A DNA stretch of 64,000 bases from positions 310,001 to 374,000 of the forward strand of contig SAUG01000046.1 in NCBI GenBank assembly GCA_011316305.1, in the 5' to 3' direction. Positions within the stretch are counted from its first letter, which is position 1; the number at the start of each line of letters is the position of its first letter. The notes beneath the pieces were generated by a model. That model did no database searches and was not told the DNA's origin. It saw only the letters and a program-made list of their open reading frames with translations. Position numbers and translations under genes: made by a program. Below, one piece after another: positions 12,069-23,657 of the stretch. The DNA is from Rusavskia elegans. Lineage: Eukaryota > Ascomycota > Lecanoromycetes > Teloschistales > Teloschistaceae.

Positions 12069-12981
12069 TGGATGAGGTCAGATTCAGCAGCGGCGGGTAG
12101 TACTGAATCGGAGGAATCTGGTCAGAGGCGCATCCCTGTCCACGACATCCGACTTTGACGTACGTACCCTTCCGCTTCTCTCGACACGAAGTCTAACGCT
12201 GGTCTTGATTTGATGTAGACTGCCCTATTAGTCGTGAGACAGTCACATGCGCTTGATATTATTATAGTGCCTTCCTGGTGTGACGAAAAAATGATTTTCG
12301 GGGCTTGAGGGGGTTTGGGTTTGGGTTTGGGTTTGGGTTTGGGGGGTGTGCTAGTTCAGCAGCAGGCTTCTGGAAGGTTCGATGCAGGCATCAACCCAAA
12401 ATCAGTCACCATGAGATACAAGACAACGATGAATCACATGTATGAAGAAAAGTCTGCAGGAGGTGTGACATGGAGTTGCTAAAAGCAGCAGTAAATCGCG
12501 GAAAAAAGGGAGTCGAATGGTTGTGTGTTTACAAGCAATTGCGTAGATTGCCCAATCACACCAAAGATGCTACCACTACGCATATACCGAATACACCGAC
12601 ATGTATTCAACGGAGATCCCAGCCAGGGGTGAGATATATAAGTGAACAACATTAGCGCCAGGCAACTTTGGGAAGATACGCTGGATACCTAAATTGCGAG
12701 CTTGCATGAAAGACTCATGTCTTCATGATTGTCTCTGGCTAACCTATCTCATTCCCACATCATCTATGGCCGTAGGATATCGTGACGAGTCCGAAATAAT
12801 GCCTCCCCATGAACGTGCAGGCGTCATGGCCAAAGTAAAACATCAACGGGCACCAGGAAGGACCTTTGCCGCGCCCAAAGTAGAAGAGAATGATAAAGAG
12901 TGAACATCTACAAGAGTCTAGATTGTGCTTGCAAAATACGAGACGGCCTCTCCTCCACCGTGGATATCCGTCTCATCCGCC
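12069..12981. other. intergenic region with a TTTGGG microsatellite
   Basis: 913 bp between two minus-strand genes. It holds the promoter of the TPR-J gene (left part) and the 3' UTR of the Rua1-domain gene (right part). The only structure seen is the TTTGGG repeat listed separately. Short frames of 60-70 codons on the plus strand have no recognisable product. Confidence 0.5.
12310..12346 (+). repeat. (TTTGGG)n microsatellite
   Basis: About five perfect head-to-tail TTTGGG hexamers end in a G run. The unit differs from the fungal telomere unit TTAGGG by one base and the tract is internal, so it is a simple repeat that could form a G-quadruplex in the promoter of the TPR-J gene. Confidence 0.8.
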
Positions 12982-14843
12982 TCATCCAAAGGAGCCATCG
13001 AGAACGGAGACTGCTCCCTCGACTCGTTTTTGAGGCTGCTCGCTTTTGCTGCTTTGCCCGTTCGGCCTTGGGTCACTTCTCGACGCCGCTTGGTTGTGTC
13101 CTTGACTTTCTGATGTGTGTGGCACTGAGACAGGGTTAACTATCGTCTTGACGGGAAACCCGTTGGTCGGACTGACCTTGTATGCGTGCCGAAACCATGT
13201 GGTCCCCTTCTTCTTGCTACTGATCAGCGCGATCCAGTCGTTGCAGCTCCCGCATAAGCCTTCCCAAACATCGGGGTTGCCCTTCATTCGCCTAGTCTCT
13301 CGTGGCCCCTCGAAGGGCGATCCTGTAGCTGCACTGATGCCGTGGGAGAAGCTCTTGTCATACCAAAAGGCCGAGTTCTTGAGCACCAGCCATCGGCCCG
13401 GTTTGCAAGTCCCACACCACCCTTCACGCTTATTGCCGTGCCCTCGTACGTACCGGGGCGTGTACATGTCGCCTTCGAAGCGGAGATCCTGAGCCCTTGG
13501 CATTTGAGACTCGTCGCAATCGAAATCCTCTGGCGGTGGGGACGAGGGCTCCTCGCTCAACGGACCGAAGAGATCTGGTGGGCTGGTGGCCCCTGCGAAA
13601 TGGTGCTCACAAAGATGCTTTTCTGATCCGTTGCTTTGTAGAACATTGACAAGCTCAGAGGAGGTTTGAGCCGTCTCCCCGAACATACCGACTGCAAAAG
13701 ATGCAAGTTCAGCAGGTGCGGGCCCGATGTTTGTTTCAGCCGTGAAACCTTGGTTCGACTGGCAGTACATTTCGAACTCGTTGTCTGTGAATGAGTCCAT
13801 GTTGTGGGTGGCAGTCAAAGGTGATGAATGATGGGAAGCATGCTCTGATGCCTGCTGCATGTTTTGGATATAATTTGACGCCCGCTGTGTCCGTGACAAT
13901 GCCGCAGACCCAGTCGAAAAGCTACGTCCTCGACCGAAGTTGGTGGGGTATGGAGAGGTGCGGAAGGAGTGACGTGGAGCAGACTCTGCCCGACAATGGC
14001 TGGGCGGTTGAGCAAAGCTGTATTGAGGTACGCTGGGTGTTGTATTTGCACTGCGAAGGAAAGCATCCAGGTCTGCTGGGAATTCTGGTTCTATGGTTGG
14101 CCCATGAGTTGAGGGTGAGCAATCAGCCATATCAGACGACAGCCCAGCGCTGGCCTCGGAAAGTGACGACCATGACTGCCCATCCGGAGAGCCAGGATCA
14201 AAGGCCAGAGTCTCCACTTCATTGACAAGAGATGGGTACGGGAAACGGTTCATTTCCTCCATTTTGTTGAACGTCTTCGAACCAATATCAGATCCCAAGG
14301 CACCGAGGCCAAGGCCAAAGTCTTGAGGTGCCAAGTGTTGTTCATTAATATTACCAAAGTCGAAGGCTGAGAAAGATTAGCACTCATGACTGTTCATGAT
14401 GGGTAAAGGTCGACGTACAGGGACCCCACATATCGGACGGGTCCGCCGTCTCCGGCGAGAGGGATGACGGGAGGTAGGTGGACCCCATGCTGAACGAGTC
14501 CGGGGTACAAATGTTCGTTAAAGGAGGAGTAGCGTAGACATTCTCGACGGGCGTGGCCATGGAAGGATGGGCTGGGTGGTAAACAGGCTTGTAAGTCATG
14601 CCAGAGGAGGCAGCATCATAGGAGAAGCCCCTTCCCGGCTGCGGACGAGGTTGCTTCGGAGGCATCTGCACGGGGCCTTGGGGTCGGTTGAAATGACGGT
14701 CGGGCACGCGCTGTGGTCGATAAGAATGAAAAGGCATAGAAATACTGGTTGAGAGTTGGAGGCTGGTCGAGTCAAGTCAGTTGATGGCCAGGCAGGAGGC
14801 TCAAATTGGCCTGGACGTACCATCGCGCTGTATGCGGATCCAT
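12982..14843 (-). CDS. Rua1-type transcription regulator (DUF4451 C-terminal domain)
   Basis: Best model: exons 14843-14821, 14744-14419 and 14366-12982, 577 residues. The N-terminal two thirds is Ser/Pro/Gln-rich and disordered. The conserved domain lies at about 415-515. It has YTPRYVRGHGNKREGWCGTC, W-x-L-K-N-S-A-F-W-Y-D, a conserved GP-x3-RR, DVWEGLCGSC and TTWFRHAYKV; the Cys pairs (C-x2-C twice) and a His are spaced as an unusual zinc-binding fold. This is the signature of the Rua1 C-terminal family; Ustilago Rua1 activates ustilagic-acid genes, but most members have no known target. The first 23-nt exon is inferred: its ATG, a GTACGT donor and a CAG acceptor join in frame with the downstream ATG at 14737, which is the alternative start (567 residues). 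The 1.6-kb upstream region and this leader intron suggest complex regulation. The domain call is firm; the regulon is unknown. Confidence 0.85.
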
Positions 14844-16453
14844 CTCGGGTGGAAGGAATGTCGTCTATCTGCATGAGCAACTCAGTCAGCCATGTGTCGG
14901 TTAAGCGATGTCTCACGGCTTTGATCGACAAGCAAGGGATGCCGGAGCACGTACCTATCTTGATCTCTGGAATGCGTGGGGAGGGTCAAGCAATGAAAAA
15001 GACGGTTAACGAATGAGAGGCAAGACGAAGCGCACAGCGCGAACAGAGCCAGCTCTCAAGAAACGAAAGTCAACGACTAGGCAGAATGAATGAAAAGAAT
15101 GTAAGAGAAAGGGCAGGCTCAATGCAGAAAAGGAAACGCATGAAAAGAGGTGGGAGATATATGGGCAGCGGTGATATTCCTACCATGGTACTCGCCCGGG
15201 GCCATATGGCGACAAACCATGGGAAAGATGAGACCGGAGTAGATTGCCTTGTCGTCTCATGCTACGATGACTTTGGACAAATGGAGATTAGATACTAGGC
15301 GCTCGTGCCCGGTGGAGGTCAGAGTTGAGTCCAGGCATGCTTCGATGCGGAGATTTCGTCAGATCGAATGCACAAGGTTGCTGGCGCATGAAGATAGGAG
15401 TTGTCGGCCAGATGAAACTTGGGGTGATACGTGTTTGATCTGCCTTAGCGAGCATTGGACGGGATTCTCCTGACTCCTCTCGCGTAAATCAGGGCGGCGG
15501 CTTTGACAGAGCCGTGGATGCGACAACCCCCAAACTGGCCTCGCCCTCCAGATTTGCCGTACATGACGATGCACATGTGAGGAATGATGGCATCCCGTGC
15601 ATATCACAGAGAGATCCTGATGACTGACTGCAGACTCTCAAACTCTTCCTCTTCCCACATGCACCTTGGTCGAGACACGTTGTCTTCATCGATCACGAGT
15701 ACAACCAAATCTGATATAGACTTTGCGTCTCATCTGGAGCCGTCGTCCACCAAAATCCCCTTCCATTTCAAGCTTAACCCTAGTCACCAATAGGAGGCTT
15801 GGTGGCTCGGATGGCGTCGAGGCTAATGCAGGAACCGTGAGCGGCTGGACCATACAGGTGTAACCGATACCTCGACCTCATGGGTGTAACCGATATCTCG
15901 ACCTCATGGACCATGCCGGCCTTCACCGAAGTTTACGTAAAGTAGCTTCCTTCTGTCTGCATCATGTTGTTGTTGTTGGAAATTGCTGAACATCGTGACC
16001 ATACCGACTGAGAGGTGTGGACATAAGGTAGGGTGGTGGCAAGAGCTGTGCAGCCCGTCAGATGCATTATAAAAACAGCAGCCGCCGCCGCCCCCCTACC
16101 TACTCCAATCATCGCCCACCCTTTTCCTATCAAGCGCTCGGATCATGTCCACCCTGAGCCCCCCCTGTGAGGAATATTCTTCATCTCGGTTCTCCTACCG
16201 AATCCATGCCCGCTGGCCCTTCTGAAACCCACCTGGGGAATCACTTGCTTATGTCAACCTCGATACCTACAGGACCGACACCGCGACCCTCGTACCGCCA
16301 GGACATCGACTGCGTATCCCTTATCCTCCAAGTAGCCCCTGCAGCTCGTCAGACTCCAGATAGCATCCTGCCATGGCCTTACAACCGCTGGCCCTGGAGC
16401 CTTTCTCCGTGTGAAATCGGATAGGAATCCAGACTCGGTTCATCGACTTATAG
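14844..16453. other. long intergenic region upstream of the Rua1-type gene
   Basis: About 1.6 kb between two minus-strand genes. It contains the promoter and probably a spliced 5' leader of the regulator gene, and the 3' UTR of the Sip3/Lam gene. Visible structures are a 26-bp tandem duplication at 15857-15908, a short TGT/TTG run near 15965 and a GCC/C run near 16080. Plus-strand frames at 15584 and 16167 (69 and 85 codons) lack family features. Confidence 0.5.
15857..15908. repeat. 26-bp tandem duplication
   Basis: Two adjacent 26-bp copies (GGTGTAACCGATA then C/T CTCGACCTCATG) differ at one position, a C/T transition. Short regulatory or replication-slippage duplication; no function can be assigned. 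Confidence 0.75.
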
Positions 16454-19400
16454 TCACCGCTTCACGGATTCCACCTGCTTCGCTGCCAGCAACTCCTTCT
16501 CTTGGACACAGCTACCACAGTAGACTCCATGCCACGACATGATCTGCGTCCGGTCTTGACTGCGGATCCCTGACAGCTGTTGACTGCCTTGGTCGGCACT
16601 GACCTCGCTGTTGAAGGATGCCGTACGGTTTTGCTGCATCAGCCTTTTCACGTGCTTGCATTTCATATTCTCATCCTCGAGCCAGCCCTCCCACGCGGCA
16701 TCTACCATCTCTCGCTCGATGCTGTTGATGACTCGCAAGGCGACTAGCAAATCATGTCGCTGAGATCCTAGCCGTCGCCGGGATCTTCCTAGCCGGTCAA
16801 ATGACCCTTTCCTGCTCGCAACCTGAGCCTTTTCTGGTATTGTTGCTGCATTCATCTCCGTGCTGCTCAGGAAGGCGTCGAAAGTTGCACGACTGCTCGC
16901 TGTGTAAGCCATGGAGGTGTAGCATGATGGAAATTCCCCCCGGGGACCTCTTACCACGCATTCTCCGACTCCCCAGACTCCCACGCCGGTGCCCAAGCAT
17001 CGTGGACATCCTGCAGATACACAGCCTTGGTCATCAAGCTGTTCGAGCCCACACCAATCCTGCCAAGATAGTTGACAACTTGCCGATCTTTCCACCACTG
17101 TGCCGTACCACTCGACGTGAAGAATACGTTCGCCACAGTGCTCACTGCAAGGATCAGCATTATAACGGCATTCGCATTCAGCGTTCTCCAGATCCAGCCA
17201 AGTAGTGCAAATATGCGGCGCGTGACTGATGCAGCAAAGCTGTTACCCGCCGAAACCAAAGACCCAGCCATTAGTCTGGCCAAGCTGCGGTGCTTGATCG
17301 AGCGCCGTGCTCGAGTGTTGATCGATGCATCGCTGCCAGCAAATTCGGTACCTGTATTTTGAGCCCCAACTTGGCCAAATATCTGGATGGCCTTTTTGGT
17401 CCGACTTTGAGCGCCAAGTTTTCGTACTTGGTCTGTGATGAGGTCCAAAAGATCTAATGCGTCCAACTGTAGATCTTCGAGCGCTTGCGTCGTGACAAGA
17501 CCTTCCAAATGTGAGTAAAGGACATGATATTTCACAGATTACTTACGCTTAAAAAGCCCTGCGCTACTCTCCCAATCTACTCTAGTGTAGATTGCAAGCC
17601 TGCACTTGGATTTGGCATGATGCGTAATTACAACCTTCGTCAACAAGCTGAAATCTTGTCCATAAGGCAAAGCCCAGGGTGTCTTTCGATCAGTCACTAC
17701 GTAACATAAGTGTTCATTGAGAGAATCAATCATTTGGTAGTCTGTGACTGCGGTAGCATGAACACGCCCTACGGTCCATATTAGTGAGATTGGGTGGAGT
17801 CTGATCGCATGGTACCTACCGAAGACATCGATATAGTCGATCTGATATTCGAAGTCTCGTCGAAGAAGGTCGTTTCCTGATCGAACCCAGGCGCTCTGTT
17901 TGATGCCTACATAAATGTTATTCAGTACTATAGGACATAACTGGCTTGAACGGGGAATACTGACGTTGTGCCCGACGCTCGTGGTAGAGAAGCTGCCACA
18001 GTGCACTTCTATCTCCGAACATGACGTGAAAGAGGGCTTTGGAGCTTATATCAAAGACTTTGTCAACCACAACCCGATCCATTCCGGTCGGAACGAAGAT
18101 CACAGGTTGCCGCGGGAGTTTGATCCTGCTGGCACCTGTAATCCCATCAGCACGATACCTGCTGCCGTCCCTGCCACCGTCCAACATGACTGCAGCATGG
18201 AGACCACTCCTTGCTCCTCTTCCGTCGTCCGAAGTAGCAGTGGCAGTAAAATCTTCCCATTTATCTTTGTTCGTATTGTTCGCCGATTCACTCGGATCCA
18301 GCTTGATCAATGTCTCTATTAGAGTCTCGGTCTCAGTTGGCTCGTCTAAACTGCAGTTTCTAACAAGAAAGTCCAGACGCTGTTGAAGAGATTTGAGGGG
18401 TTCAAGGAAAGCCTTGACCGTAATCCGAGTCGACGGCATATCATTTGAAGACTCCTTCAGATGTACGAAGAGAAGATCATAATCTCGACCAGGTGCGGCC
18501 GTCACTTCTGATACTGTATCAAGATTGATACCAGATGTGAGGATAAGGCCGAGATGGTGGCTATAGAAGTACATGTGATGGGATGTAATATAGACTCGGC
18601 CAGGAAACTCTTGCTGTTCGTTCAGGCTCCAGGTCGCGCGGAAAACGAGAAGGACTGTTTCATCCCGCGGGACGCTAGGAAACAACAGCCTGAATTGCGC
18701 GTCTTGTGTTCTTAGCTGTACTGGATAGTTTTTGGGGTATTGTGTGGGTAGGATGTTGGAGCTTGAAAGATTTGATGTGCCTCCAGGTAAACTCGTGGTC
18801 TTCCTGTGCGAAGGTGAAGGTGTTGTTGATGGAACCATTGACTTGCCTTCAGCGGCAGCATCGATCGATGGGCTAAGGATATTTAATGGCGATCCAGAGG
18901 ATTGAGCCTGTGAGCTTGAGATCCTTACACCTGACACATCCGATGGCACTTTCGCAACGCCTCCGCCTAGTCTGTTTAGATATCCGATGTAAGAGCTACC
19001 CCAAATATTACTGATGACTCCCATGGTGTCTGTACCCATCCCTCTTTCCCCGCTAATAACAACAGCCACTGTACTCAAGTTAGTGGGAACCGGAACGTTT
19101 GCTAACGTATCAGGGGCCAAATTGGTCAATGGTAAATCGTAAGGTCCTCTTGAAGAACCTGGACGATTTGTCTGTACGTCGGTCGGCGCGGGATGAGGTG
19201 GTATGGGTGGACCGACAGGCATCACATTATGACTTGCAGCTATGAGACTTGCGATACCACCGCCGGCGAGCGCCGGACTGGAAGGAAGAGGTGAGTTGGG
19301 GACTGGTGTAAGCTGAGGCCCCCCTGTAGACTTTCTGTGGATGTCGAGCTTCTGTATGATCCTTGAGGCATGATCTCTTCCGCTTTCACTGTCTCGATCA

Positions 19401-20962
19401 CCTCCGGTCGAACGACGGTGGCCACCTACATCAGTGCTACTGCGACTTGGCAGTCCAAAGCCACTGTCAGTCCCGGGAACAGGAAGGGTCGAGCCTCGCT
19501 CGAGGCTGCTTGTAGGACCATCTTCTCGGATTTGATACATGCCTGAGTCCGCGGCGAACTCTGGTGCAGGAGGAGACGTTATCGCAAAGGCGGGCGAGTC
19601 CATGCTCACCGAACTTTCGAGTGCTATCTGCTTGGCTTTTTCAAAAGTCTCTATCCACGCGACTAGGTCAGCTTGTGATTCGGCCTGAAGAACGTAAACA
19701 GAGTCCTTCGTCTTCACTTCGAAGGAAAACCTTCGCTCTTCCGACTGAGCAGGTCTGACGTTGCATAGTAGCACGCCAATCCTGTCACTTTCTTCAACAC
19801 CCCCTGAACGGGATCCCTGAACAAGCCAGCCGAAAATCCCGTTTTTGACAAACCCCCAGCGCCGAACCCAGACAGTCCTGGTTGGCTTGCCGGTGAGCGT
19901 TCGAAGAAAAAGCCACCCTTGCTTATCTGCTCCTTTGTGGGCTTCGTCGCTGTCGCTTTGGGGATCTATTCTTGCAAGAGTTTTGGATCCGCCGAACTGT
20001 GATGCAGGCACGGAATAGTCTTCGAGCTCACGTGATGGTCGTGAACGTGCTTCGGTGTTGTCTTCGATTTGTTTTCTGGCATTTGAAAGCTCTTTACGAA
20101 AAGCTGCCTCGCCGATCTCGACTTCTCGGCCCCAGCTACGTACGCGCTCGATATCTTTATTCCATCTGCGAACAGAGCCGTTGAGACTGTCTCTCGAATT
20201 GCGCATGTCCCGCCACTGATCGGAAAACACTTTCACTAGGACGTTGTCTAGCGCGGTTCGCAGCTGTGGAGCGATAACGCTAAAATCCATTGAAGCTTTG
20301 AGGTAGGCTTTCCGAGCTTCATGAAGTTGAAAGGCATCTTCCCGGAGAGAAGATGGTTCTTTGACCTTGTTTTGGCCATAGTATCGATAGAGAAGACCAT
20401 CGTAGACTTTCTGAGTCTGCTCCAACACACGACGACACTCCTAGATAGGTCATCAGACCTTGAACGTTGGATCCATGGCAGCGCACCTAGGCGTACCTTG
20501 AAGTTTCGTAAATCGTTCTGCATCAGGATGCGGACAGGCTCAACCATGTTGCCGTCCATCCTCCTCATCCCAAGAATGGTGGAAGTCCATATATCCCGTG
20601 CAGCATCTCCATAGCGTTTGATAGCAAGTAAGGTATAGTCATGATCAAGCGCCGCCTCGGATACGTTGACTGGGGGCACCGTCTGCATTAGGAAGCCATT
20701 GATCATGCCTTCCAGAGGGGCAATTTCGGCTGTGATTTTTGAAACCGACTTCAGCCACGTCTCGAGCCATCTCTCCACCAGGTCAACCTGTTCGGTAAAG
20801 TGGGTATAACCAGACCTGAAAGTAGGGGAGTCGAGCGCTGCTTCCTTAAGACCAACAGGTCTATATACTGTCAGTCTTTAACCTGACGTTTGATCGATAT
20901 ATCGATACCTACACCAGAGCTATCGGCTTTATTGGCTTTGCGGGCTCGGCAGCTTCCGACAT
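16454..20962 (-). CDS. Sip3/Lam-family sterol-transfer protein (BAR-PH-GRAM-VASt-TM)
   Basis: Seven exons on the minus strand: 20962-20913, 20860-20497, 20440-17965, 17906-17820, 17768-17547, 17501-16955 and about 16895-16454; about 1395 residues. Order: short start MSEAAEPAKP, BAR-like helical domain (about 20-290), PH domain (about 310-410, DKQGWLFLRTLTGK...WIETFEKAK), a Ser/Pro/Gly linker, GRAM-like domain (about 740-850, FRATWSLNEQQEFPGRVYITSHHMYFYS starts it), VASt sterol-binding domain (about 925-1095, VDKVFDISSKALFHVMFGD), then a C-terminal membrane segment (about 1174-1195). This is the architecture of yeast Lam1/Ysp1 and Lam3/Sip3, ER proteins that move ergosterol at ER-plasma membrane contacts. 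The PH and BAR parts are expected to touch the partner membrane. The acceptor of the last intron is uncertain: two in-frame AG sites lie 3 nt apart (exon from 16895 or 16892). The C-terminal 150 residues have no known domain. Confidence 0.87.
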
Positions 20963-21601
20963 CGTATTCAAAAGGACATTGGCAGAAATCGTATCAGGGA
21001 ATGAACATACTAAACTACCACACGATAACTTCAGCCGAGGTACGCGACACACGCGCCGGGACTACGTCATACTTTGGTAGAGATGATCTTACAGGGCGAC
21101 GCTTGAAAGCCAGCACAACAACATTGAAGAGATATAGCGATTTGAGCTTATGACCACCCGCTGATGCAATGGCTTGGTCTCGCTACCTTATGTTGAAAGT
21201 GCTTCCAAGCGTTTCCTGTTAATTAAAGTCAACATCGCCGTCATTTGAAACAAGAAAATGCTCAATATGCATCCTCTCAACCCTTCAAATTCCTTGCTTG
21301 TCCCCATCCCGCCCTCGGGTCTGTGTGAGTTCTTTCAGAGCAAAGAATTATGAGAGTGATGAACTCCATATAATACATGAACATGACAGAGTACTCGTTA
21401 CTTCCTACACCAGGACTTAACACGCCCGACAAAGTCCCTCCCTAAATGCCGTGATGAGAAGTAGAAAAATCCCCCTGGCGAGCAATGCTGTCCGACAGCC
21501 TCATGAACAGATGATTACCAACCCGCTCAAATGCATTCGGTGCATAGGAATGATAAAGTTCGAAGAGTAAGAAATGCAGTAATTGCGGGCCCACACGATG
21601 A
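20963..21601. other. intergenic, promoter of the Sip3/Lam gene
   Basis: 639 bp between two minus-strand genes. Promoter and leader of the Sip3/Lam gene on the left, 3' UTR of the endoglucanase gene on the right. No repeat or RNA gene seen. Confidence 0.45.
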
Positions 21602-23657
21602 TCATGCGTAGCTTCCGACACCCTTGCTCAGATCCGAGCCTCCGCTGCTATTATCGCTCGACGTTGATGATCCGCCCATACTCGAAGTCCCTGTGCCGGG
21701 GCTGCCAGACGCTGAGGGTGTAGGGATGTATGAAGTAGCGAAGGTACTTGAAGGTCGTGGTATGGCGGTTGGCTGTGGCGATTTTTCGGCCTCGCCCTTG
21801 TTGTCCTCTTCGTCCGCCTTGTTCTCTTCGCCCGTCTCGGCTTCTTCGTCCGCCTCGCATACATCATCTCCAATTTCATCATCGTTGACAACGTCGAGGC
21901 CGGTCTCTCCAGTCTTGTGTTGCGCGCTCTTCGACGCCACCTGAGCGGCCCCATTTTGAAGTTTTTCTGATCCTGGGGCATTTGGGACTCCACCAGGCGT
22001 GCTTTCTTGGCTTTCAGTGGATGATCCTTGGCTTTGCTTAGCTTCTTCTCCACCACCCTGGCTACCGGCTTTTCCAGCATCCTGTCCACCGGTTTGTCCA
22101 CCGGTTTGTCCACCGGTTTGTCCACCGGTTTGTCCACCGGCTTGATTCAAGGATTCACCAGATGATTCCTTGGAAGTAGAGCTTGATGGTTGATCAGAGG
22201 ATTTACCTGATAATTCCTTGGGAGTAGAGCTTGATGGCTGATCAGAGGTGTCATCAGATAAATCGCCGCTGTTGCTTCCAGGAGATGATTCCTCGGGAGT
22301 AGAGCTTGATGGTTGATCAGAAGATTCACCAGTTGAGCCGCTGTCGTAGTTTCCACTAGATGATTCTTCTGAAGTGGAATTCGATGAAGATTGACCGGTT
22401 GTACTGTTGGTACTGTTGCCTCCAGAATATGAACCCCCAGTGCCAGCCCCACCGGAAAATAATTTTACAAAGCATTCGGTCATGAGTGGAACGTCCTTCA
22501 TAGGGGTTTTCCTCATAGCCTCGTCCCCATCCCCACCCTCAGGAGTGAGAGAGAGCGCGTACGTTTCGTCGAAGGAGCCCGCCCCCCAGCCAAGGTAGCC
22601 CATGTAAACGTCGTCATTGTCATTGAGGTAGCTGAGAAGCTCACAGACATTCTTCAGACACGACTTAGTCGATGGACCGCCTCCCACTTCGGCCAGGATG
22701 GCTTGTCGTTTGTTGTCTTTTAGGAATTTGGTGAGATCTTCAAAGGCATCGATATTGTTGGAAACGCAGTCGAGATGTGTGCCTGAGTTGTCCTCGTCGA
22801 GATATTTGTGGACTTCGAAGATGAGCTTGTCGGTCGAGCCGTCAGCGTCTTTGACTCTCAAAAGGGCTTTCGCAGACCCCGATGAAACAAAGGTGCCCGC
22901 GCTCGTATAGCCATTACCTAAGACAGTCAACACGTGGTACTTCATCATCCTTGATGTTTCATACCTGGGAGTAATATGTAGTGATCGATTGCACCGGCCT
23001 TTCGTATCGCATCGACGACCGTCTGGCAGGTCTTTGCCCATCTTGTGATGTCCGGGACTTTAGCATACATTAGCTTGGACCAACGTCTTAATAAAGACCT
23101 CGAATATACCCTCGTGAGGCTCGTTTATAATGCCCATGGCAACTTTGGACTGGCTCTTGTATTGAGTCGCTAATTGGCTCCACAAGTCGGCGAATTCCTC
23201 ATCTGTAGGGCCGCCTTGACCGATGATCTGCCCGTCCCAGCGAGCATAATTATGGATGTCGATGATGCATAGGCTACCAGTAGCCAAGCATGCTTTTACA
23301 AGGGCATCATATTTCTTCATGTTTGCCGGTATCAGAGGAGCTCCAGGCTTTTCAACCAGATATTGCCAAGCAACAGGCATACGGAAAGCGTTCAGCTTGC
23401 CGTCTTTGACGAAGTGTTGCATCTGTTTCGCTCCATCTTTCCCTTTGTACTCATGTAGAGGTGGGACTACTTTTGTCGTATTGCATTCGCCCTATCCACA
23501 TCAGTCCATGAATGATATTCGAGAGGCCATTGTTTCATACAGTCGTTACACAGCCAAAATCGAAACCAGCGATATTGACTCCACCGTACTTGACCCCTGC
23601 AACGGCCTGGCCCAGAGTCATGGCCAGAGTAGCGCCAGCAAGAAGTGCTGAGCGCAT
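21602..23657 (-). CDS. secreted GH5 endo-beta-1,4-glucanase with repeat-rich C-terminal tail
   Basis: Four exons: 23657-23541, 23491-23110, 23057-22965 and 22917-21602; introns of 49, 52 and 47 bp; 635 residues. A signal peptide (about 1-21, hydrophobic, ending AVAG) precedes a GH5 catalytic domain to about residue 345. Markers are GVNIAGFDFGC, IIDIHNYARWDGQIIGQGGP, the acid/base Glu in NEPHE (E163), VHKYLDEDNSGTH and the nucleophile Glu in AILAEVGGG (E274). The order and wording follow fungal Cel5A (EG II), so it hydrolyses internal beta-1,4 bonds of cellulose. It lacks the N-terminal cellulose-binding module of Cel5A. Instead it has about 290 residues of Ser/Gly/Gln/Glu/Asp-rich sequence with repeated DQPSSST-x-x-E blocks and five TGGQ units, ending without a GPI signal. 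The tail is likely O-glycosylated and may replace the CBM linker or hold the enzyme in the wall; that is inference. Confidence 0.93.
22078..22142. repeat. 12-bp minisatellite inside the GH5 gene (TGGQ units)
   Basis: Five near-identical 12-bp units (TGTCCACCGGTT on the plus strand) encode repeated TGGQ on the minus strand. Copy number changes would keep the frame. Flanking this, longer imperfect repeats at about 22160-22330 encode the DQPSSST blocks. Confidence 0.85.

Noticed and set aside
12310..12346. telomere repeat
   Set aside because: The unit is TTTGGG, the tract is short and it lies between ordinary genes.
22078..22142. CRISPR-like array
   Set aside because: Contiguous 12-bp units without spacers inside a coding exon; a minisatellite.
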